Positions 20,106 to 27,534 of a stretch of DNA of 46,382 nucleotides are shown piece after piece. The notes under the pieces were generated by a model, which saw nothing but the letters and a program-made list of their open reading frames with translations, had not been told where the DNA came from and did no database searches. A program made the translations under genes and the position numbers. Source of the stretch: Prochlorococcus sp. AG-412-C21 (GTDB lineage: Bacteria > Cyanobacteriota > Cyanobacteriia > PCC-6307 > Cyanobiaceae); assembly GCA_003214975.1 (NCBI GenBank), contig QCKZ01000005.1, positions 1 to 46,382 on the forward strand, given 5' to 3'. Numbering within the stretch: position 1 is the first letter of the stretch; each line of letters starts with the position of its first letter.

Positions 20106-21308
20106 ATGCAATATCGTAGATTTGGTCGAACTAATCTGAAGATTCCTATTTTATCTTTGGGTGGTATGAGATTTCAAAAAAGTTGGGATCAATTAGATTT
20201 TTCTGAGATTTCATATAAAGAACAAAATAAAGTAGAAAATATATTAAATCTGGCGAACAAATATGGCATAAGTCATGTAGAAACTGCTAAATACTATGGA
20301 ACTTCTGAGGTGCAATTGGGAATGGGTTTTAAAAATACTAAAAAAATCCCAAACATTATTCAAACAAAGATTCCTCCAAATAGTGATCCAGAAATCTTTG
20401 AGAGAGATGTTATGAAAAGTATTGAAAAATTGAAAGTTAGAAAAATTGATTTGTTAGCAATACATGGCATTAATACAGCTGAACATTTGAATCAGTCTGT
20501 TAGAGATGGAGGTTGTATTGATATTGTGAGGAATTTGCAAAAAGAAAATTTAATTGGATCTATTGGATTTTCGACCCATGGAAAATCTTCACTCATAGAG
20601 AAGGCAATATCAACAAACTTATTTGATTATGTAAATTTACACTGGTATTTCATCAATCAAGAAAATTCAAAGGTTATTGATTTAGCAAATAAGTATGATC
20701 TGGGGGTTTTCATAATAAGTCCCACTGATAAAGGGGGACATCTGCATACTCCCTCAACAAAAATGTTGGAACTTTGTGATCCACTTCATCCAATAGTTTT
20801 TAATGATCTTTTTTGCTTAAGGAACAAAAAAGTTCATACTCTTAGCGTTGGCATTTCAAAAGACGCAGATTTTGATCTGCATTTAGAAGCGGTATCTTTG
20901 TTATCAGAATCTGAGCAGTATATTCCAAACATAATAAAGAGATTAAGGCAGGAATCAATTAATACTTTAGGTTTAGAGTGGTATCAAAATTGGAATAGAA
21001 ATTTACCAAGTTGGGAATATACGCCAGGAAATATTAATATCCCCGTTCTGCTTTGGCTTGCAAATTTAATTGATTGGTTAGATATGGAGGGATTTGCAAG
21101 AGCTCGATATCAATTGCTTGGTAATGGAAGTCACTGGTTCCCAGGAAGGAATGCTAATTTACTAGATGAGGATGTATCTGAAAGACAATTATTAAAAGTT
21201 TTAGAAGGTCATATAAATCCAAAAAAAGTTATAAAAAAACTTAGAAATTTAAAAGAAAAGTTTGGAGATAATGTTACTAAAAGATTGTCAAGAAATATAA
21301 CCTCATAA
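20106..21308 (+). CDS. Aldo/keto reductase-family oxidoreductase with C-terminal extension
   Basis: A 400-residue protein whose first about 270 residues form the aldo/keto reductase barrel. Catalytic tetrad positions are Glu59 (in VETAKYYG, replacing the usual Asp), Tyr64, Lys88 (QTKIP) and His120 (AIHGI). The C-terminal about 130 residues contain PGNINIPVLLWL, which resembles the CPxGINIP segment of reductases with a C-terminal 4Fe-4S domain (COG1453-like), but the cluster cysteines are missing here. The substrate is unknown. The gene begins 10 bases after the ferredoxin and overlaps convergent rsmG by six bases. Confidence 0.82.
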   Translation: MQYRRFGRTNLKIPILSLGGMRFQKSWDQLDFSEISYKEQNKVENILNLANKYGISHVETAKYYGTSEVQLGMGFKNTKKIPNIIQTKIPPNSDPEIFERDVMKSIEKLKVRKIDLLAIHGINTAEHLNQSVRDGGCIDIVRNLQKENLIGSIGFSTHGKSSLIEKAISTNLFDYVNLHWYFINQENSKVIDLANKYDLGVFIISPTDKGGHLHTPSTKMLELCDPLHPIVFNDLFCLRNKKVHTLSVGISKDADFDLHLEAVSLLSESEQYIPNIIKRLRQESINTLGLEWYQNWNRNLPSWEYTPGNINIPVLLWLANLIDWLDMEGFARARYQLLGNGSHWFPGRNANLLDEDVSERQLLKVLEGHINPKKVIKKLRNLKEKFGDNVTKRLSRNITS

Positions 21309-22055
21309 TGGATTTTTCTCTGGTTTGCCAACTTTTCTTGGATAAATTTCAGGGCAAAATCTTTTTGGTTCAATAAAAATAATATTTCGGGTACCTTTAC
21401 TTCTTGGTAATAAAATCTTCTTTTTCTCTTTAAATTTTCCTTCTAATATTTCTAAAGTTTTATCTAGATTTTTACTTTCTTCATCAGTCCATTTTCCACA
21501 ATATAAAACTCCTAAACCTTCTTTTTTTAGCATTGGTAGTATATATTCTGAAACTGTTGAGGGATTACTCACTGCTCTAGTGGTAGCTATATTGAAACTA
21601 TTTCTCATTGAAGATTGATGAGCTAAGTTTTCAATACGATCATTGATTACATGAATATTGTTTTTGAAATTGATCTCTTTGATTAAAATTTTTAGTGCAT
21701 CTGTTTTCTTTTTTGAAGAATCAATAAGGTATATCTCTGAACTAGGATGAGTTATGGCATAAGCTAAACCTGGGAAGCCACAGCCAGAACCGATATCTAA
21801 AAATTTTTTATTATCAAAATTAATATTAGGGAAAATTTTAAATGGCCAAATGCTGTCAAAAACTTGAGATACCCAATAATCATTCCCATCAATTAATCTA
21901 GTGAGATTGGTCTTATTATTTAATTCTTTAATTTTAATTTGCAATTCTTGAAACATAATTATTTCTTCTTCGGTTATAAAGGCAGAAATTTCTTCAGGAA
22001 TGTTTTGTTTTTTCATTTCGTTAAAATATAAATTTTTACCACTCATTGAATACAT
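21303..22055 (-). CDS. rsmG: 16S rRNA (guanine-527 N7) methyltransferase RsmG
   Basis: A 250-residue SAM-dependent methyltransferase, formerly GidB. The SAM motif FLDIGSGCGFPGLAYA lies at about residues 85-100. NLTRLIDGNDYWVSQVFDS upstream and NIATTRAVSNPS downstream are family segments. It modifies G527 of 16S rRNA. The first Met (22055) gives MYSMSGKN; Met4 or Met14 are possible alternative starts. It converges on the aldo/keto reductase gene with a six-base overlap. Confidence 0.93.
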   Translation of the reverse strand: MYSMSGKNLYFNEMKKQNIPEEISAFITEEEIIMFQELQIKIKELNNKTNLTRLIDGNDYWVSQVFDSIWPFKIFPNINFDNKKFLDIGSGCGFPGLAYAITHPSSEIYLIDSSKKKTDALKILIKEINFKNNIHVINDRIENLAHQSSMRNSFNIATTRAVSNPSTVSEYILPMLKKEGLGVLYCGKWTDEESKNLDKTLEILEGKFKEKKKILLPRSKGTRNIIFIEPKRFCPEIYPRKVGKPEKNPL

Positions 22056-22104
22056 TCTATTAAGTAAAAATTTATTAGAATTACAATATTAATAAAAGAT
22101 TATT

Positions 22105-22545
22105 TTGAAATCGGAAACTTCCTATTACAAAATTTTAGGTGTAAGTGAAAATGCATCAAATCATGAATTAAGAAAAGCATTTTGTAAACTTTCCATTGAG
22201 TTGCATCCTGATACAACTTCATTAGAAATAGACGTTGCTAAAAGTAAATTCCAAAAAGTTTTAGAGGCTTATGAAAATTTAAATAATAGTAATTTGAGGA
22301 AAATATATGATGAGAAAATAAAAGAAAAATCTAGAATTAAAAATAATACTAATGTTTTAAATAATTTAATAATCGATTCTAATAATCAAAATTTCATAGG
22401 GAATAGAAGACCTTTTTCAAATGGAGAATTGTTTTCATTATTTCTTTTAATTAGCATTATTTCTATAAGTTTGATTTGTTCAGTTTTTATTGCGTCTTTT
22501 ACTGGAAAAGAATTAGATACAATTCCCATTTGGTTAATTAAATAA
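22105..22545 (+). CDS. J-domain (DnaJ-like) protein with a C-terminal membrane anchor
   Basis: A 146-residue protein starting TTG at 22105. Residues 5-70 form a J-domain with the diagnostic HPD at 34-36 (IELHPDTTS). A low-complexity Asn/Lys-rich linker follows, then a hydrophobic helix at about 105-130 (FSLFLLISIISISLICSVF). There is no zinc-finger or substrate-binding domain, so this is a type III J protein that would recruit Hsp70 to a membrane. It lies 16 bases upstream of the DUF3143 gene, so the two are probably co-expressed. Confidence 0.88.
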   Translation: MKSETSYYKILGVSENASNHELRKAFCKLSIELHPDTTSLEIDVAKSKFQKVLEAYENLNNSNLRKIYDEKIKEKSRIKNNTNVLNNLIIDSNNQNFIGNRRPFSNGELFSLFLLISIISISLICSVFIASFTGKELDTIPIWLIK

Positions 22546-22561
22546 TTATTTAAAAAAGTCT

Positions 22562-22819
22562 GTGAATCCCTCAAAAAAACCTATCAATCAAAATTCACTT
22601 CAATCATTGGAATTGTGGCTAACTGATTTAGGTGCTGTTAAGGATATTAATAATCCATCAAAATGGTATCTTTTACTTTCAAATTGGAATGCAACTATTA
22701 TTTTTGAACAAGAAGATTTAAGTGTTATCTGGGAAAGTGATGGACAAGAAACTAAGAGACTATTTTCATATTGTATTAATAGAGAAGATGTGGAAAATGC
22801 AATACTTCAGGGACCTTAA
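22562..22819 (+). CDS. DUF3143 family protein
   Basis: An 85-residue protein starting GTG at 22562. It contains the family pattern SLELWLTDLGA, then PSKWYLLLSNWNATIIFEQE and FSYCINREDVENAI. I recognise it as a cyanobacterial DUF3143 protein of unknown function. It follows the J-domain gene and converges on bioA with an eight-base gap. Confidence 0.78.
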   Translation: MNPSKKPINQNSLQSLELWLTDLGAVKDINNPSKWYLLLSNWNATIIFEQEDLSVIWESDGQETKRLFSYCINREDVENAILQGP

Positions 22820-22827
22820 ATTTGTAT

Positions 22828-24129
22828 CTATAGATTGTCTAAGATTTGCCTAATTATCCAATAACTTTTTTCTAATTGATCATCTGTTATACAAAGAGGC
22901 GGCAAGAGGTAAATAACATTCCCGAGGGGCCTAATAAATAAACCTTGCTCCATCGCTAGACTCTTGATTTCTTTCCCAATATTATTAAAATAACCTCTTT
23001 TATTACCAATCTCTAAATCGAAGGCAGCAATCGTACCAGATACTCTTATTTTTTTTATATAAGGTAATTTTTTAAATTTAATTAAATGAGATAAATGTTT
23101 TTCTTCAAATGAAAGGTATTTGTGCGGTTCTTTTTCTAATAAATCAAGGCTAGCATTTGCCGCAGCACAACCTAAAGGATTAGCAGTAAAACTATGTCCA
23201 TGCCAAAAAGTTTTTCTTGGGGAATCATCAATAAAGGATTGAAAAATTTTTTCTTTACATAAAGTTATTCCCATCGGTAAAAATCCACCAGTTAAGCCTT
23301 TTGAAATACTTATTAAATCAGGAATGATTTTTGCTTTTTGAAATGCAAAAAGGCTTCCACATCTTCCAAACCCAGTTAATACTTCATCGGCAATTAACAA
23401 AGAATTATTATCTTTTACAGTTTCAGAAACTTTTTTAATAAACTGAGGCCTAACCATATTCATTCCTCCTGCTCCTTGAACAATTGTCTCAAGGATAACT
23501 GCTACTGTAGGGGTTTTAAGAAGAGTTTCTAATTTTTGGATTGCTTCATTTTCTTTGCTTTTTACTTCATCATCATTCATCCAAGTTGAAGGCCATGGAA
23601 CTCTCCTAACTGGGAACATAAGATTATCGAAATTTTCATTAAAAATATTTCTTTCACCTAATGCCATTGCTCCAAATGTATCGCCATGATATGCGCCATC
23701 AAAAGCTACTATTTGAGATCTTGTCTCTCCTCTATTTTGCCATGATTGGAAGGCAATTTTTAAAGCTACCTCCACTGCAGTAGAACCGTTATCAGAAAAG
23801 AATAATCGATCTAGTTTTGTTAATTTACTAAGCCTTTCTGCCAATTTTCTTGCCTGCGGATGTAAGAAATCAGCAAAGATAACTTGCTCAAGACTTTTTG
23901 CCTGATCGAAAATGGCATTCGCAATATATTCGTTACTATGGCCATGAAGAGTTACCCACCAACTACTTATTGCATCTATCAGCTCTTTTTTAGGTTCTTT
24001 AGTAAATAGGAGCGCATCTTTACCATGAGTTACTTCTATCTGCGGTTTGCTGGTATTGATTTGAGTAAAAGGAGGCCAAATATTTGGATGCCAATCTTGA
24101 TTTGGAGTGTTTGAATCCAAAGATTTCAT
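22828..24129 (-). CDS. bioA: Adenosylmethionine-8-amino-7-oxononanoate aminotransferase
   Basis: A 433-residue PLP-dependent class III aminotransferase that converts KAPA to DAPA using SAM as amino donor. Motifs seen are DNGSTAVEVALKIA, GAYHGDTFGAM, LLIADEVLTGFGR and ISKGLTGGFLPMG, with the PLP lysine at about Lys277. It is the last gene of the bioF-bioK-bioC-bioD-bioA unit and directly abuts bioD. A BioU-type replacement is therefore not needed here. Confidence 0.95.
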   Translation of the reverse strand: MKSLDSNTPNQDWHPNIWPPFTQINTSKPQIEVTHGKDALLFTKEPKKELIDAISSWWVTLHGHSNEYIANAIFDQAKSLEQVIFADFLHPQARKLAERLSKLTKLDRLFFSDNGSTAVEVALKIAFQSWQNRGETRSQIVAFDGAYHGDTFGAMALGERNIFNENFDNLMFPVRRVPWPSTWMNDDEVKSKENEAIQKLETLLKTPTVAVILETIVQGAGGMNMVRPQFIKKVSETVKDNNSLLIADEVLTGFGRCGSLFAFQKAKIIPDLISISKGLTGGFLPMGITLCKEKIFQSFIDDSPRKTFWHGHSFTANPLGCAAANASLDLLEKEPHKYLSFEEKHLSHLIKFKKLPYIKKIRVSGTIAAFDLEIGNKRGYFNNIGKEIKSLAMEQGLFIRPLGNVIYLLPPLCITDDQLEKSYWIIRQILDNL

Positions 24130-24795
24130 TTAACTTATTTTTGAGTTTAAAATGGAGACCAACTTATTTTTGATGTCGAGTTCTTTCCATAGTATATCGA
24201 AATTATTTGAGTCAATTTTTTTGATGTAAGGGAATTCAGTAATTAACGGGATTCCACTAAAATCAACAAGTGTTTTTGGATTATCTAGGTGTTTTTCGCC
24301 ATTAACCACTAAACCTAAAATCTCAATATTTCTTCGTTTTAAGGCCTCAATACTAAGCAGAGTATGGTTTAGCGTCCCAAGTGAGCTCTTACATACCAGT
24401 ATTACTGGAAGGTTCCATCGTTTTATTTGATCTATTTGCAAAAAATTGCGTGTTATTGGAACCATTAATCCACCTGCAGTTTCTACAATTAATGAGCCTT
24501 TTACTTTTGGCAATCTCAACATGTCAAAGTTAATAGTTTTTTGATCTATTTCAGCAGCCCAATGAGGAGATAGAGGTTTTGTAAATATATAAGCTTCTTT
24601 AATGATTTTCTCTTTACTTACTTGTGCAAGCTTTTCAACAGTTTGACTATCAGTTTGCGATTCAATACCACTTTGAATAGGCTTCCAATAAAAGGAATTT
24701 AATCCTTTAACGAAAAAAGAGCTTATTAAAGTTTTCCCAATATCAGTATCTGTTCCACAAATTATAAATTTGAAAATACTATCCTGACTACTCAT
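24130..24795 (-). CDS. bioD: Dethiobiotin synthetase
   Basis: A 221-residue ATP-dependent carboxylase that closes the ureido ring of dethiobiotin. The P-loop GTDTDIGKT ends at Lys21-Thr22, followed by YWKPIQSG and ETAGGLMVPI, both characteristic of BioD. The start overlaps the bioC stop by four bases (24792-24795), and the stop abuts the bioA start. Confidence 0.95.
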   Translation of the reverse strand: MSSQDSIFKFIICGTDTDIGKTLISSFFVKGLNSFYWKPIQSGIESQTDSQTVEKLAQVSKEKIIKEAYIFTKPLSPHWAAEIDQKTINFDMLRLPKVKGSLIVETAGGLMVPITRNFLQIDQIKRWNLPVILVCKSSLGTLNHTLLSIEALKRRNIEILGLVVNGEKHLDNPKTLVDFSGIPLITEFPYIKKIDSNNFDILWKELDIKNKLVSILNSKIS

Positions 24796-25562
24796 AATTT
24801 CTTTATGATTTGAATCTCAATTTGCCATGAAAGGTTAACTGTATTATTGTAATTCTTTGGCCAAAACTTTTGAATTTTTTTTAACTCTTTCACTGTTTTG
24901 CGTTTACAATTTGTTGATTGTGCTCCTACATTTTTAATGCTTCTAAAAAGCTTATATACATCTTCAAAATTTTCAATATAATTAAACTTTTCTGAATAAT
25001 GTATTTCAGTTAATTTGAAATCTTTTAATAATTCTTTAGAGCAAAGGAAATTAAGACCACTATATTCAATATCAATTTTTCCACAAGTATATTTCCATTC
25101 ATGAAAAGAATCTTTTGTTGGATATGAAATGATTAAAAATCCTCCAGGTATTAATTTACTAAACCAATTTTTAATTATCTTTTCTGGGTTGTTTAACCAA
25201 TGTATGCAAAAGTTAGATGCTAATAGAGAACAGTGATCAATTTCAGGAGGTAAATCATTATTCAAATCCCATATAATTTTTTTACTAGATAATTTATTCT
25301 CAAGAAGCATTTTTTTGCTGAAATCAATTCTGGATACTTTTTGGGAAGAAAAAATTTTTTCTATTTCATCAGCCAATAGTCCTGGTCCTGATCCTAGATC
25401 TATCCATTCACCTTTTTTTTGGGGATTTAATTCTTTGATAAATTGAACAATCTTTTCTGCAAAAAACTTCTGAATATTTGAGTACTCTAAATACCGATAT
25501 GCAGCATCATTGAAATTATTTTTTATTTTCTCATTCCATTGTTTATTATCCATTTCAATCAT
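24792..25562 (-). CDS. bioC: Malonyl-ACP O-methyltransferase
   Basis: A 256-residue SAM-dependent methyltransferase. The SAM motif WIDLGSGPGLLADEI lies at about residues 53-67, with a downstream LLASNFCIHWLNNPEK segment typical of BioC. BioC masks the free carboxyl of malonyl-ACP so that fatty-acid synthesis can build the pimeloyl moiety. The start may be Met1 or Met4. It overlaps bioK by eight bases upstream and bioD by four downstream. Confidence 0.9.
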   Translation of the reverse strand: MIEMDNKQWNEKIKNNFNDAAYRYLEYSNIQKFFAEKIVQFIKELNPQKKGEWIDLGSGPGLLADEIEKIFSSQKVSRIDFSKKMLLENKLSSKKIIWDLNNDLPPEIDHCSLLASNFCIHWLNNPEKIIKNWFSKLIPGGFLIISYPTKDSFHEWKYTCGKIDIEYSGLNFLCSKELLKDFKLTEIHYSEKFNYIENFEDVYKLFRSIKNVGAQSTNCKRKTVKELKKIQKFWPKNYNNTVNLSWQIEIQIIKKL

Positions 25563-26259
25563 TAAATGTATTAAGCAAGATCTCGTATAAATTTAAATTA
25601 TTCAAGCAATGCCCTTGCTGAGCTAATTTAATTAAAATTGGCTTCCTATCAAGTGTTTTATTTAAGAAATCTAAAAAGTTATTATTTGATTCGTTGTCAA
25701 GAATCAAATCATTTTCTGATTTTATAAAAATAATTTTACAATCTTTTTTGAAAAATACTGGAAAATCTCTATTGATGTAGAGTTGTTTTAAATCACTTAG
25801 AAGAAGAGTTTTATTTACACTCTCTAAACTTTTATAAAAGATATTTTTAAAACTATTATTTATATCATTTGGCATAAATGATCTATGTATAAATTCTTTC
25901 AACATTTCCTTTGGTTCATCTTTTATGATTTTTGTTTCCATTCTTTTTAGAGACCTCAGAATAAAGTTTCTCTTATTACTCACAGGAAGAAAATTATTAA
26001 AAGAATTGATAAGAACAATATGAGTGGCTTCTTTAAAAATGTTTTTTTGCATTAAATGAAAACCATATGAATGGCATAAAGTCATTCTGATTTCTTTTTT
26101 AGAGTCGCTTTTAATCCATTTTGCTTGATAATTATTTGTCGAAAAATATCCTCTTTCATTATCTTGCCAATGCCAATTATTATTTAAAAAATCAACTTTA
26201 TAATCATCCCAGAAATGTTTATTTAGTCCCCACCCATGTTGAGTAATAATTTGTTTCAT
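25555..26259 (-). CDS. bioK: Pimeloyl-ACP methyl ester carboxylesterase, BioK type
   Basis: A 234-residue alpha/beta-hydrolase-like protein. The N-terminus HGWGLNKHFW matches the oxyanion-hole HGWG seen in BioH/BioG/BioK esterases. The nucleophile motif is LCHSYGFH with Ser64; Asp184 (SENDLI) and His217 (QQGHCLN) complete a plausible triad. Position between bioF and bioC, and the absence of bioH here, fit BioK, the version reported in marine picocyanobacteria. It would demethylate pimeloyl-ACP methyl ester to end the BioC-started chain. The sequence is divergent, so assignment to BioK rather than BioG rests partly on context. Confidence 0.78.
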   Translation of the reverse strand: MKQIITQHGWGLNKHFWDDYKVDFLNNNWHWQDNERGYFSTNNYQAKWIKSDSKKEIRMTLCHSYGFHLMQKNIFKEATHIVLINSFNNFLPVSNKRNFILRSLKRMETKIIKDEPKEMLKEFIHRSFMPNDINNSFKNIFYKSLESVNKTLLLSDLKQLYINRDFPVFFKKDCKIIFIKSENDLILDNESNNNFLDFLNKTLDRKPILIKLAQQGHCLNNLNLYEILLNTFND

Positions 26260-27395
26260 TTAAACTCTTTTAATACTGTAATGAAATTCTTTAGCAGACT
26301 AAAATCTAAGTTTCTTCTTATTGTTATTCTGATTCTTGATTGCCCAACTGGAACAGTTGGCGGTCTTATTGCAATTGCTAAAAACCCATTTTTTTCGAGA
26401 TATTTTTGTAGATAAATTGCTTTTTCTTCTTGGCCAATAATAATTGACAAAATGTGAGAATCTCCTTGAACTGGAAAACTAAAATTTTTAATAATTTCAT
26501 CTTTCCATACCTTCGCAGAAGATAACAAATCATTCCCCCATTCTTTATTTTCTAAAATTTTTTTCAAACCTTCTAGTGCCCCAGCAGCTAAAGATGGAGC
26601 AAGCGCGGTTGTATACCTAAATGCACCACTTGTTTGGATAAGATATTCACCAATTTCTGAATTGGAAGCTATGAAAGCTCCACCGCTTCCAAATGCTTTT
26701 CCAAAAGTTCCAGTAATCATAGTTATATCCGAACGGTAATTAAAACTTAAACCCCTGCCTTCAGGGCCCAAGATCCCAATTGCATGAGCTTCGTCAACTA
26801 ATAATTGAACACTATTTTTTTTGCAAATTTCTTTTATTTCTCTGAGCGGAGCAATTGATCCCTCCATGCTATAAAGAGATTCAACAACAACTAAAATGGA
26901 ATTTTTTGTGGGGTTAGATTTAATAATTTTATCTTCTAAATCTTTTAAATTATTATGTGAAAATCGAACCAGTTTTGCTTGAGCAGCTTTGACTCCAACC
27001 AATAAAGAGTTATGGATCAATTTATCTGCTATTACGATACTATTTCTGTTTGCTAAAGATTGGATAGCGGCTATATTTGCTTGAAATCCGCTTGGGAAAA
27101 GTAATACTTTTTGTTGATCAAGCCACTCGGCAAGTTCTTTCTCTAATAATTTATGTATTGGTCTTGAACCAGTAATAAACCTAGAGCTTCCTGAACCAAT
27201 ACCTTCTAAAAGGCTTATTTCGTAAGCAGCTTTTATTAAATCCTTATCTCTACTTAATCCAAAATAATCATTACTGCATAAGTCTATAAGTTTTTTATTA
27301 TGCGAATCTAAACTTAGAAGTTCGAATGATTTTTTCCCTAAAGAAAATGTTTTTAATTTACGGATTCTATTTTTTGGAATTTTTATTTTTTTCAT
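26256..27395 (-). CDS. bioF: 8-amino-7-oxononanoate synthase
   Basis: A 379-residue PLP enzyme of the alpha-oxoamine synthase family that condenses pimeloyl-ACP with alanine. Motifs are GSGSSRFITGS (about 67-77), DEAHAIG (201-207) and TFGKAFGSGG with the PLP lysine at Lys233. It is the first gene of the biotin unit and overlaps bioK by four bases. A 139-base divergent spacer separates it from the helicase gene. Confidence 0.95.
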   Translation of the reverse strand: MKKIKIPKNRIRKLKTFSLGKKSFELLSLDSHNKKLIDLCSNDYFGLSRDKDLIKAAYEISLLEGIGSGSSRFITGSRPIHKLLEKELAEWLDQQKVLLFPSGFQANIAAIQSLANRNSIVIADKLIHNSLLVGVKAAQAKLVRFSHNNLKDLEDKIIKSNPTKNSILVVVESLYSMEGSIAPLREIKEICKKNSVQLLVDEAHAIGILGPEGRGLSFNYRSDITMITGTFGKAFGSGGAFIASNSEIGEYLIQTSGAFRYTTALAPSLAAGALEGLKKILENKEWGNDLLSSAKVWKDEIIKNFSFPVQGDSHILSIIIGQEEKAIYLQKYLEKNGFLAIAIRPPTVPVGQSRIRITIRRNLDFSLLKNFITVLKEFK

Positions 27396-27479
27396 TTTGG
27401 CAAAATAAAATATATTGGATTTAATTAAAAAGATTTAGATTTACTATTAAAGTTTGCAAGGTATTTTTTGTTTATTAAT

Positions 27480-27491
27480 ATCTATATAGAT
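27480..27491. promoter_or_regulatory. Operator-like perfect palindrome between bioF and the helicase gene
   Basis: ATCTATATAGAT is a 12-base perfect palindrome, 85 bases from the bioF start and 44 from the helicase start. It lies where promoters for both divergent genes are expected and could also overlap a -10 element. It does not match the classical BirA operator, and it only loosely recalls the BioR-type box. Assignment is inference. Confidence 0.3.
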
Positions 27492-27534
27492 CATATATTA
27501 AGAAGTTAACTCATCCTCTCTTCAATCACAATTA

